A stretch of DNA of 64,000 nucleotides from Candidatus Palauibacter scopulicola (GTDB lineage: Bacteria > Gemmatimonadota > Gemmatimonadetes > Palauibacterales > Palauibacteraceae). The DNA lies in contig NZ_CANPWG010000067.1 in assembly GCF_947581915.1 (NCBI RefSeq), positions 62,001 through 126,000 on the forward strand, written 5' to 3'. Numbering within the stretch: the stretch's first letter is position 1; each line of letters opens with the position of its first letter. Shown here piece by piece: positions 48,930 to 57,002 of the stretch. The notes beneath the pieces are model-generated. The model saw only the letters and a program-made list of their open reading frames with translations. It was not told the DNA's origin and made no database searches. The translations under genes were made by a program, and so were the position numbers.

Positions 48930-49484
48930 GTGAAGCCACCTACGGATTCCTACACCGCACCGGACTCCCTCGCCGGAGTCCGCGCCGGCATCCGCCGCTG
49001 CCTCGAACGCGCCGCGGACGTCGCGCAACTGGACATCGCCGCGCCCGAAGTCTCGGCGTGGAGCGTGCAAGACCACCTCGAGCACCTGCTCTTCTCCGAC
49101 CGGAGCGTGCTCGACTGGATCCTGAACGCGCTGGCCCGGCCGAACCCGGTGACGAGGGAAGAGTCACCGCATGAGTTCGGAGTGGCGCTTCTGGCCCGCG
49201 GATCGATCCCGCGCGGCCGCGGCCCCGCCCCCGACTTCACCTTGCCGGACGGCATGGCACCCGGTGAATTGCAGACCGGGTTTCAGGCGCTGCGCGAACT
49301 GGCGGACGGCCTGAAGCCGCGTCTGGCGGCGCTCGACACGTGCCTGCACACGCTCCCCCACCATGTGCTCGGCCACTTCACGCCCGCCGAGTGGCTACGC
49401 TTCCTCCACCTCCACCACCGCCATCACGAAGCGATCATCCGCGACATCCTGGAAACCAGCAGGTCAGTGGCACCAACAGCCTGA
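48930..49484 (+). CDS. DinB-like four-helix protein
   Basis: One hundred and eighty-four residues from GTG 48930. Helical throughout with His residues placed as in DinB/YfiT metal sites: WSVQDHLEHLLFSD (about 45-58) and FLHLHHRHHEAIIRDIL (about 158-174). DinB-like proteins bind a divalent metal and often use a thiol cofactor or have unknown roles. It is convergent with the nuclease gene, three bases apart. Confidence 0.8.
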   Translation: MKPPTDSYTAPDSLAGVRAGIRRCLERAADVAQLDIAAPEVSAWSVQDHLEHLLFSDRSVLDWILNALARPNPVTREESPHEFGVALLARGSIPRGRGPAPDFTLPDGMAPGELQTGFQALRELADGLKPRLAALDTCLHTLPHHVLGHFTPAEWLRFLHLHHRHHEAIIRDILETSRSVAPTA

Positions 49485-49487
49485 TTG

Positions 49488-50996
49488 CTACAGGAACAGC
49501 CGCATACGCTGGTCCAGATCGGTACGTGTGAGGATCCCCGTGGCATTCAACACTTCCAGGTTGAACGATTCCCTGGAACTACGCGCTCGCCACTCCTCGG
49601 CGACCCACACGAGGTCCTCGGCCGCTATCAGGGCCACATCGGTGTCACTCCCACACTCCGACTTCAGTCGGAACGCATTGGCCATCGCCTCATCCGCCAC
49701 CGCGGGGACGATGATCAAGAAACACGAGACACGTTGTTCGGCGTCGCGGATGTACCGTTTGAACTGCCTAAGGTGGCTTGGAGGAAAGGTGTAGACGGTC
49801 TCCTTGCTCTTGTTGTCCCAGAGCAGCAACTCCTTCGTCCTGCCGAATACGACACAGCCGTCCGCGTGATCGCTTCCCTCCATGTGCTGGAGCTCGAGGC
49901 CGAGCTTCTCGCTGAACAGAAAGCGGGTGCCCTCCTCAAAAGCTCCTTCGATCTCCCGGTCCTTCGTGATGATTCCGTTTGACAGCAGGTTTGCTCGGTC
50001 GCGGGCCGCCAACTCCACCAAGTACTGATAGTAGCGCTCACCGGGCGGCGTCTCCTCCGCCACATCCCTTATCACCAGGTGCGCGAAGTGACGAATGATC
50101 CGCTTGATCTTCGTGGACTTACTGCCGCTGACTTTCAAGCCAGGAACTGACGCGCACAGGTTGTAAAGGTCTTCGTTCGAGAGAGCTTCCAACGCCGCGC
50201 TCGGTTTGACGCCGGCCAGGACGACTCTCTCGATGCGTGCTTCCTTCGTGCCGCGCTCGGGCAATCCCACGGATCGGAGAATCGTCGCCAAGTGGGCTAC
50301 CGTAAGCTTGGAGAGTAGCTTTTCCCAAGCGTGGGGGCTTAGCTCGATTCCGAGGACGCGCCGAACCGACGGTACGATCTCCTCCGGTATCACATACAAG
50401 CCTCCGTTGGCGCGGTTGCAGTAGAAGACGATCCCGCAGCGTTGGAGACTGAGAAGGGCCTCCCGGCATTCCACCGCCGTGTGGAGGACGTTCCCTTGGC
50501 GCGGGAAATGCTCCAGCTGGGCTTGGATGATCCGCATAGTCAGCGGAGAGAGGCCCAAGCTCTCGCGAAGCACTCTCAGGAGCTCCAGTTCCTGCGTGGT
50601 GACGACCGCGTCCCCAATTGCAACGCGCATCACGTCCCGAAACACTTCGACAGAGCGAGCGTCTTCATATCGCAAGGCTTGAGGCGATGCCGCAGCGTCA
50701 AGCACTTCCTGCTGAAGCTGAGTCACGCGTTCCACGACATCCAGCTCCGAGGCGCTGCAGTCCGGTGAACCGATCAGGGCTTCCAGGACACATGTCTGGC
50801 GGATCTGGTCTTGGAGACGACCGTCAAACTGGAGAACTGCCTCGATTCTTTGCGGATCGGTCAGTTCGTCGGTATTCCGCAGGATGATCTCCCGCGCCCG
50901 CTCCTCATCCGGTTTCGGAAAATCCTTCGTAAAACTGTCGACCACGCGTTGCAGCATGGCCTTGGTCATCAGCTCTATTGCTTCGGCAACCCTCAT
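49488..50996 (-). CDS. TerB-like/SAP/PD-(D/E)XK nuclease, candidate solo defence gene
   Basis: Five hundred and two residues from ATG 50996 (GTG 51011 is an alternative). Parts seen: a TerB-like helical stretch DVMRVAIGDAVVTTQELELLRVLRESLGLS (about 120-150); two SAP-like DNA-binding helix pairs (about 228-262 and 272-305, KLTVAHLATILRSVGL and NEDLYNLCASVPGLKVSGSK); and a C-terminal restriction-like fold with Asp379 (HADG) and Asp394-x-Lys396 (LLWDNKSKE), the PD-(D/E)XK catalytic pattern. The combination suggests a DNA-recognising nuclease. G+C is lower than the flanks, hinting at transfer. No partner gene, so function is not known. Confidence 0.72.
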   Translation of the reverse strand: MRVAEAIELMTKAMLQRVVDSFTKDFPKPDEERAREIILRNTDELTDPQRIEAVLQFDGRLQDQIRQTCVLEALIGSPDCSASELDVVERVTQLQQEVLDAAASPQALRYEDARSVEVFRDVMRVAIGDAVVTTQELELLRVLRESLGLSPLTMRIIQAQLEHFPRQGNVLHTAVECREALLSLQRCGIVFYCNRANGGLYVIPEEIVPSVRRVLGIELSPHAWEKLLSKLTVAHLATILRSVGLPERGTKEARIERVVLAGVKPSAALEALSNEDLYNLCASVPGLKVSGSKSTKIKRIIRHFAHLVIRDVAEETPPGERYYQYLVELAARDRANLLSNGIITKDREIEGAFEEGTRFLFSEKLGLELQHMEGSDHADGCVVFGRTKELLLWDNKSKETVYTFPPSHLRQFKRYIRDAEQRVSCFLIIVPAVADEAMANAFRLKSECGSDTDVALIAAEDLVWVAEEWRARSSRESFNLEVLNATGILTRTDLDQRMRLFL

Positions 50997-51131
50997 CGCA
51001 CTCCGCTCCACCCATTCAGTTGTTCAAAGCACCGATAGCCCGCGCTCCCACAAGTCGAGCGGGGCGAAGAAATGCTCAGAGTGAATCGTCGCATCCAAGA
51101 TTCCAAGCGCCGTGTCGCCAGCCCTGGCGAC

Positions 51132-52904
51132 TTACGCCTGGGCTCTTCCCGCCCTCACGCGGCGGATGGCGGCGGCGCCCTCGAGGAGGAGCCAGATCTC
51201 GAGGATGAAGATCGCGGCGCCGATCACGAGCAGAAGCCATTCGTTCGTTCCGAAGAAGCCGCCGAGGTTGATGATCATGGCCCAGGTCGTCATGAAGAGC
51301 AGGAAGCCCATCGGGATCATCGTCACCCAGACGGGGCGTCCCTTGCTCATCAGGTAGAGCGACACGATCAGGAGCGTGAGGCCCGCCAGGAGCTGGTTCG
51401 TCGTCCCGAACAGCCGCCAGATCACCATGCCGCCGGCGCCCCGGTCCACCGAGAGGGCGAGGAGCGCGCAGCTGGCGACGGCGATTCCGGTCGCGACCCA
51501 GCGATTCTGGATCGCCTTCACCTTGTACTCGACGCCGAGCTCGCTGATGATGTAGCGCTGCAGCCGGATCGCGGTGTCCAGCGTCGTCGCGGCGAAGCTG
51601 ATCACGACGACCGAGGCGAAGATGACGGCGATGCTTTCCGGGATCCCCAGCCCCCCCGCGAGCACGCCCACCCCGTTGACGAAGGCCGTCGTGGCGCCCG
51701 CGGTGGCGGCCTCGAAGCTCCCGTAGTGCTGTTGCCAGAGCGCCAGTCCCTGCGTCGCGCCCACGTCCCGGCTGAGGTAGATGGCGAAGCCCGCCGTACA
51801 TGCGATGATCGATGTGACGGCGAGCGAGCCCTCGCCGATGGCGCCGCCGTAGCCCACGTAGCGGGCGTCCGCCTCGTTCGCGAGCTGTTTCGATGACGTA
51901 CCGGATGCCACGAGGCCGTGGAAGCCGCTGATCGCGCCGCACGCGATGGTGATGAAGAGGAGCGGCAGCCAGCCCGGCGTGTCGGCCGGCAGGTCCGTGT
52001 TCACCGTGGGCGCCACGACTTCCGGGTTCACCACGATCACGCCGAGGCTGATGATGCCGAGCGCGACGAAGAGCTGGTGCCCGTTCACGTAGTCGCGCGG
52101 CTGCAGGAGCAGCCACACCGGCAGCACCGATGCGATGAAGGTGTAGGCGAAGAGGATCGCGATCCACCCCACCCGCCGCCCGTCCGCCGCCGCCGCCTCC
52201 CCTGCCGCGGCCGCGTCCCCTCCCGCCGCGGCCATTTGCGCCTCGGTCGGGCTGAACCCGATGAGGTCGGGCAGCGTAAACGGCATGTCCTGCCCGAACC
52301 AGATGAGCACGTACAGCGTGGCCAGCGCCCCCAGCGACGGGATGAGGATCCCCGTCCCCGTCCGGTAGATGAGGAAGCCGACGATGAGCGCCACGACGAG
52401 GGAACCCCACACCGGGACCACGGCGCCGGGGTTGGCCATGAACAGGTTCGCGATGATGACGGCGAACACGGCGTTCACCATCAGGAGCAGGAAGAAGATG
52501 ATGAGGAGGAAGAGGACGCGGGCGCGCTGGCCGAGGATCGACTCGGTGAGCGTCCCGATGGAGCGGCCCTTGTGGCGGTTCGAGATCCACAGGGCGCTGA
52601 AGTCGTGCACCGCGCCGGCGAAGACCGTCCCGAGCACGACCCACAGGAAGGCCGGCAGCCAGCCCCAGATGACGGCGATCGCCGGTCCCACGATCGGCGC
52701 CGCCCCCGCCACCGAGGTGAAGTGGTGTCCGAACAGCACGTGCTTGTTCGTCGGGACGTAGTCGACGCCGTCCCGGAACTCGTTCGCCGGCGTCACGAAA
52801 TCCGGGTCGAGCTTGAAGACCTTGCCCGCGATGAAGCGCGAGTAGATGAGGACTCCCGTGAGGAAGGCCGACAGACCAATCACCAGCAGGACGATCGCGC
52901 TCAT
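51132..52904 (-). CDS. cstA: Carbon starvation protein CstA-like peptide/pyruvate carrier
   Basis: Five hundred and ninety residues from ATG 52904, seven bases after GGAGGAGGT. About 15-16 membrane helices; CstA signatures include NKHVLFGHHFTSVAGAAPIVGPAIA, HDFSALWISNRHKGRSIGTL, and VNPEVVAPTVNTDLP. CstA and its kin (BtsT, YjiY) import pyruvate or peptides when carbon is short. The ATG overlaps the ArsA stop (ATGA), tying it to the ArsA/cory-CC-star genes. In high-GC bacteria this trio recurs, and cory-CC-star is thought to act with the carrier. Confidence 0.93.
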   Translation of the reverse strand: MSAIVLLVIGLSAFLTGVLIYSRFIAGKVFKLDPDFVTPANEFRDGVDYVPTNKHVLFGHHFTSVAGAAPIVGPAIAVIWGWLPAFLWVVLGTVFAGAVHDFSALWISNRHKGRSIGTLTESILGQRARVLFLLIIFFLLLMVNAVFAVIIANLFMANPGAVVPVWGSLVVALIVGFLIYRTGTGILIPSLGALATLYVLIWFGQDMPFTLPDLIGFSPTEAQMAAAGGDAAAAGEAAAADGRRVGWIAILFAYTFIASVLPVWLLLQPRDYVNGHQLFVALGIISLGVIVVNPEVVAPTVNTDLPADTPGWLPLLFITIACGAISGFHGLVASGTSSKQLANEADARYVGYGGAIGEGSLAVTSIIACTAGFAIYLSRDVGATQGLALWQQHYGSFEAATAGATTAFVNGVGVLAGGLGIPESIAVIFASVVVISFAATTLDTAIRLQRYIISELGVEYKVKAIQNRWVATGIAVASCALLALSVDRGAGGMVIWRLFGTTNQLLAGLTLLIVSLYLMSKGRPVWVTMIPMGFLLFMTTWAMIINLGGFFGTNEWLLLVIGAAIFILEIWLLLEGAAAIRRVRAGRAQA

Positions 52905-53920
52905 CGGACAACCTCCTCCGTAGTATCGAGTACGGCGGTATCGAGTACGGGAATCCGCCCAAGCGCGTCCACGCCCACGGGATCGGAGTCCTGAAGGTCG
53001 ACGCGGAGGACGGGCCAATCTCCGAGAGACTGCGAGATCCTCGCAAGATAGACGGCCTGGCGTTCGCGCCTCGCGACGAGGAAGGGGTCCTCGCCCGCGC
53101 CGTCATGGCGCTCCGGGAGTACCATGTTCACCACGATGGCTCCCACCGGGACGTCGTGCTTCGAGAGGGCCTCGACCGCCTTCTCCGTCTCCCAGATCGG
53201 CAGGCGTTCGGGGATCACGACGAACACGAACGCGGTCCGGCGGGGGTCGGTGAGAACCCGGCGGGCCTCCTGAAAGCGGTCCCGGCGTTCCTCGAGCGCC
53301 CGCAGGAGAGGGTCGTTGTCGAGATCGTCCGCCTCCGGTCCCGCCACGTTCTTCCACATCCGCGAGAGGGCGCCCACCTTCCGCCGGCGCTTGATGAGCC
53401 CGCCGATCCAGGTCGTCATCAGCTCCGGCAGGGAGAGCAGCCGCAGCGTCTGGCCGGTGGGCGCCGTGTCGAAGACGATCCGGTCGTAGGCGTCCCCTTC
53501 ATCTTCGAGGATCTGCGTGAAGCGGTCGAAGAGGGCCGACTCCACGGCTCCGGGCGAGACGCGCGCGATGTCGATCTGCCGGTAGACCTCGCCCAGGAGC
53601 CGCGGGGGCGCGGCCGACTCCACGCGCGACTTGACGGCCTCGATGTAGCGGTCCGCTTCCCGCTCCGGATCGACCTCCATGGCCCAGCACCCCTCGGCAA
53701 CCTGCCGGGGCCGGTCCCCCAGCTTCGCCTGGAGCACGTCTCCCGTGGAGTGCGCCGGATCCGTGGACACGAGGAGGGTCCGGCGCCCGCTCCCGGCCAT
53801 GTCGAGCGCCGCAACGGCGGCCATGGTCGTCTTTCCCACGCCGCCCTTGCCGCCGAAGAAGAGGACCGGCCGGTCCGGGAACGGCAGCGGGGCCCGCCGC
53901 GAATCCGTGTCCCTCAGCAA
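52901..53920 (-). CDS. ArsA/GET3-like ATPase
   Basis: From TTG 53920, which overlaps the cory-CC-star stop, the protein has 339 residues. Deviant Walker A FFGGKGGVGKTTMAAVAAL (about residues 20-38) with the signature Lys, STDPAHSTGDVL (switch I), FDTAPTGQTLRLLSLPEL (switch II), and VVNMVLPE mark the ArsA/TRC40 dimeric ATPase family. The metal-binding cysteines of arsenite pumps are not present, and no arsB lies near, so arsenite export is unlikely; a chaperone or regulator of the co-transcribed CstA carrier fits better. The C-terminus carries a 15-bp DNA duplication (VLDTAVLDT). Confidence 0.88.
   Translation of the reverse strand: MLRDTDSRRAPLPFPDRPVLFFGGKGGVGKTTMAAVAALDMAGSGRRTLLVSTDPAHSTGDVLQAKLGDRPRQVAEGCWAMEVDPEREADRYIEAVKSRVESAAPPRLLGEVYRQIDIARVSPGAVESALFDRFTQILEDEGDAYDRIVFDTAPTGQTLRLLSLPELMTTWIGGLIKRRRKVGALSRMWKNVAGPEADDLDNDPLLRALEERRDRFQEARRVLTDPRRTAFVFVVIPERLPIWETEKAVEALSKHDVPVGAIVVNMVLPERHDGAGEDPFLVARRERQAVYLARISQSLGDWPVLRVDLQDSDPVGVDALGRIPVLDTAVLDTTEEVVR
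52923..52951. repeat. 15-bp tandem duplication near the ArsA stop
   Basis: GTATCGAGTACGGCG at 52923-52937 is followed by a near copy at 52938-52951; it codes the repeated VLDT in the ArsA C-terminus, about 20 bases from the stop. Confidence 0.8.
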
Positions 53921-54198
53921 CAGCGGAACCCGCCTTCGGGCCCGCGCTCCATCCCGACCCGGACGTGCCACTCGTGAAACTCCTCGATGAGCGACGGATA
54001 CAGCTCGAGCATGTAGAACTGGACCGGGTTGGGCACGCCGAGAAGGTCGGAGAAGCCCATCAGCATGAACGCGTCGTGCTGCCGCAGGTACTCGCGATGG
54101 ATCGTCGCGCGGTAAGGGGCGATGTAAAGCCCCTCGTAGATTTCGCGTATCTCCCTGAGTCGCCGCCGCCACCGCGGCACCGTCGTCGTCACAGCCAT
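53914..54198 (-). CDS. Cory-CC-star protein
   Basis: Ninety-four residues, ATG 54198 with AGGGGA upstream. The chain is helical, REIREIYEGLYIAPYRATIHREYLRQHDAFMLM, then FSDLLGVPNPVQFYMLELYPSLIEEFHEWH, and ends GFRCC, the double-Cys end that gives this family its name. The role is not proven; members occur with ArsA-like ATPases and CstA. It is the first gene of that operon, so a promoter should lie in the 117 bases upstream. Confidence 0.88.
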   Translation of the reverse strand: MAVTTTVPRWRRRLREIREIYEGLYIAPYRATIHREYLRQHDAFMLMGFSDLLGVPNPVQFYMLELYPSLIEEFHEWHVRVGMERGPEGGFRCC

Positions 54199-54315
54199 GC
54201 CGTCGTCCCCTGATCCATTTGTCGTTTCGAGCCGCGAAGCGGAAGAAGCGCTGCCGAAATCGCACGCGCGGTCCTGCAGGTCAATACACGGTCGGGCACG
54301 TCGCTACTGCTCACG

Positions 54316-55575
54316 TCAAGGGCCGAGCGCACCGATCGGAATCACGGAGACGCCGTCAGGCCGCTCGTACCCGTATCCGCTCCCGACGATGACCCCGAGC
54401 GCGGCCGGTTCTCCGCAGCGTTCCGTATCGACCCGGTCCGCGAACTTGAGGAGGCTGCGCGCGGCGTCGTCGGTCCGGCCCGTCCCCAGCTTGATTTCGA
54501 ACGCGGCCCACCGATCCGGCCCGGCGTCGACGATCGCATCGACTTCAAGACTCGTTTCGTCGCGGTAATGGAACACGTCCGCTTCCATCGCCTGAGCGTA
54601 CACGCGGAGGTCCCGCACGACCATGGACTCGAACAGAAAGCCGAACCACTCGAAGTCCCGAAGGAGGTGCGCGGGGGTTGCCCGCAACGCGGCGACCGCG
54701 AGGGAAGGATCCACGAAGTGCCGCTTGGGTCCACGCCGCAGGCGCGACCGCGACCTCAGCCTCGGCGACCACGGCGGCTGGTCTTCTACGATCATGAGGC
54801 GCTCAAGATTGGTGAGGTAGGCACGCGCAGTGCGATTCGTCATCGCCCCATCCGGGCCGGCGACATCGCGTCTGATGGTGGCGAGCGATGCGCAGGTTGC
54901 GACGTTCCGCGCCAGCGAGCGGAGGAAACGGCGAATCCGGTTCGGATCCCGTCGGACGCCGTCCACTCGCCGCAGATCGCTACGGGAGATGTTCTCCAAG
55001 TAGTCCCGGCAGGCGCTCAGTGCCTTTTCCTCTGGAGAGCGGTGGTGTTCCGGCCACCCACCGGTGCACAAGAGTCCGGCTAGCCGGTCGGCGGACAACT
55101 CCACTTTCGGGCTGCGGACCGTGGCGCCGCCGACCACGTCGCGGAGCGAGACGCCGCCGGTCGAATGGCCAAGCTCGAACAGAGACATGGGGCGAAGACG
55201 AAGTCGGCTTATACGGCCGGCCCCCGTGTGCCGGGTTGCGTCATCGGGCGGAACTGCCGACCCAGTGAGAATGAAGTGACCCCTGCCGACGCGTTCATCG
55301 ATTGCACGGCGAATGTGGTTCCAGATCAGGGGCTCTACCTGCCACTCGTCGATCAGACGAGGGGTTTCTCCCTCCAAGATGAGCCGTGGGTCGACGGCCA
55401 TCATGTCCCGCGCCTGTTGATCGGCATCGAGGAACACGCTGCTCGCGGCCACCTGTCGCGCCAACTCTGTCTTGCCGCAGGCCCGTGGGCCCTCGACCAG
55501 AACGCCGCCGGACCACGAGAGGCGCTCCGTCAGTTCTCGATCTGCGACCCGAGGAATGTAGGTGTTGATATCGAC
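54316..55575 (-). CDS. DUF4143 AAA-type ATPase with no ordinary start codon
   Basis: The frame is open from a stop near 55690 but contains no ATG or GTG before the first conserved element and no TTG until 55464, which lies after the Walker A. The conserved part begins VDINTYIPRVADRELTERL, then LVEGPRACGKTEL (Walker A), RLIDEWQVEP (Walker B region), HFILTGSAVP (sensor 1), and the DUF4143 C-terminal restriction-like domain with FHYRDETSLEVDAIVD and AFEIKLGTGRTDDA. The family is intact elsewhere in bacteria. Either a rare start (CTG, ATT or ATC) is used, or the start was lost. I give 55575 as an approximate beginning. Function of the family is unclear. Confidence 0.8.
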   Translation of the reverse strand, partial: VDINTYIPRVADRELTERLSWSGGVLVEGPRACGKTELARQVAASSVFLDADQQARDMMAVDPRLILEGETPRLIDEWQVEPLIWNHIRRAIDERVGRGHFILTGSAVPPDDATRHTGAGRISRLRLRPMSLFELGHSTGGVSLRDVVGGATVRSPKVELSADRLAGLLCTGGWPEHHRSPEEKALSACRDYLENISRSDLRRVDGVRRDPNRIRRFLRSLARNVATCASLATIRRDVAGPDGAMTNRTARAYLTNLERLMIVEDQPPWSPRLRSRSRLRRGPKRHFVDPSLAVAALRATPAHLLRDFEWFGFLFESMVVRDLRVYAQAMEADVFHYRDETSLEVDAIVDAGPDRWAAFEIKLGTGRTDDAARSLLKFADRVDTERCGEPAALGVIVGSGYGYERPDGVSVIPIGALGP

Positions 55576-55661
55576 CCCATCGGTTCGAGGCGGCGTGCGA
55601 CAGGCTTTGAGAAGGTCGCGATGATCGAACCATAGACGCGGGGCAGTGCGCTCGCAATCTC

Positions 55662-55785
55662 CAGGACCTCGTTTGCGGCGCGCTCAAGGCTTCATTTGCG
55701 GCGTCTCCAGGGACTCCGTTTGCAACGCAAACAAGACCTCATTTGCGACGCGCCGAGGGCCTCGTTTGCGGACGCCCGGCGGCCC
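55662..55785. repeat. Five degenerate tandem repeats of 23-24 bp
   Basis: The core RCCTCRTTTGCGRCGC recurs five times; its TTTGC starts at 55672, 55695, 55719, 55742 and 55765, a period of 23, 24, 23 and 23 bp. It begins 12 bases after the amidohydrolase stop and ends just before the conserved part of the ATPase frame. No spacers between units, so not CRISPR. Confidence 0.85.
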
Positions 55786-55796
55786 CGAATTGCAGA

Positions 55797-57002
55797 TCAG
55801 CCTCCGGGACGGCTGGCCAGTTGGCTTTGCTCCCAGGCGCGGACGCGGGGGATGGCGGCGTCGAAGATGCGCTCGTAGTTGAGCCGCACGACGTGGGCGC
55901 GTACGTCGGGATCGAGCCGCTCCCACAGCGGGTCGTAGACCGTGTAGTTGGCGACGTAGCCCTCCCAGTTGGCGGGGGCCACGGCGTCGGTGCCGAACAG
56001 GAACCGCGTCGGGTGGCGGCCGATGAGGGTAGCCCAGGCAGCGGCGCTCGCGTCGTCGCCAACGATGTACCTGGCCACCTCGTCCCAGGAGATGTCGAGC
56101 GCCACATGGTCGTAGCGCGGGTCGGACAGCCAGCCGTCGAGCCACGCGACGTGCCCGTCCGAAGGCCCGACGAAGCGGCCCAGGCCGGTGTGGGCCCAGA
56201 TGATCGTCGCCTCCGGGTGGCGGGCGAACACCTCCAGCACCTCCGCGGCGTGATCCGGCGGTTCGCCCGGACGGACGTTGTCGACGTCGTTGTGGAGGAT
56301 GACGACGAGGCCGATCTCCGCCGCCGTGGCGAGGATCCGGTCGAGGGCGGGATTGCGCAGACTCGCCGCGTGCCCGGAGACCTTGGACGAGACGAACTCC
56401 TTGTGGATGGTGAACTCGCCGATGCCGGCGAACACGCCGGGGAAGGTGAGCAGGACGCGCTCGATGTGGTCGGAGGCGTACATGTCCGACGGGTTGAAAC
56501 CCGTGATCATGGGGTCGACGCGGCTGCGGTCCTCCTCGGGCAGCGACAGGTACTCCCGCGCGATCACGGCGTCCACGAACGAGTAGTAGTAGAGATCGGC
56601 GTTCGTGCGCAGGTAGTAATCGGGCGCGCGGTCGCCCGACAGGAAGTAGTCCCACTTCTGCTGCAGCGGGATCCCGAACATGGCCACGCGCCCTACCCGC
56701 CCGGCGGTCGTGTCCAGGAACTCGCGCGCCGTGGGGCCACGCTGGATGTAGTTCAGGAGATGGAAGTGGGAGTCGTTGAAGAGCGGCGTTCCGGACGGCG
56801 GTGTCGCCGGAGCCGCGGCGCCGGTGTCGGCGGAGGACGGCGGCGCGGCGGCGGATGGGCTTGGAGATGCGGCGGCGGGCGGCGACGACGACGACGGGGG
56901 CGCGGGCGGACCCCGGCCCGTCGCGCAGGCGGCGAGGAGTCCCGCCGCCAGCACACCCGCCGCCAGTACACCCGCCGCGGGACTCCGCGCGCGGGGTCTC
57001 AC
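55797..57002 (-). CDS. Amidohydrolase family (TatD/amidohydrolase-2-like) lipoprotein
   Basis: Four hundred and one residues from GTG 57002 (GTGA overlap with the upstream ggt stop). Leader with lipobox LLAACATG, a long Pro/Ser/Ala linker (about 30-70), then a metal-dependent hydrolase: FNDSHFHLLNYIQRG (HxH), FAGIGEFTIHKEF, LHNDVDNVRP, WAHTGLGRFV, DISWDEVARYIVGD and FGTDAVAPANWEGY. All metal ligand positions of an amidohydrolase-2-like fold seem present. Substrate not known; last gene of a five-gene minus-strand group. Confidence 0.85.
   Translation of the reverse strand: MRPRARSPAAGVLAAGVLAAGLLAACATGRGPPAPPSSSSPPAAASPSPSAAAPPSSADTGAAAPATPPSGTPLFNDSHFHLLNYIQRGPTAREFLDTTAGRVGRVAMFGIPLQQKWDYFLSGDRAPDYYLRTNADLYYYSFVDAVIAREYLSLPEEDRSRVDPMITGFNPSDMYASDHIERVLLTFPGVFAGIGEFTIHKEFVSSKVSGHAASLRNPALDRILATAAEIGLVVILHNDVDNVRPGEPPDHAAEVLEVFARHPEATIIWAHTGLGRFVGPSDGHVAWLDGWLSDPRYDHVALDISWDEVARYIVGDDASAAAWATLIGRHPTRFLFGTDAVAPANWEGYVANYTVYDPLWERLDPDVRAHVVRLNYERIFDAAIPRVRAWEQSQLASRPGG

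Noticed and set aside
55662-55785. CRISPR array
   Set aside because: Units follow each other with no spacers and are degenerate; no cas genes in the window.
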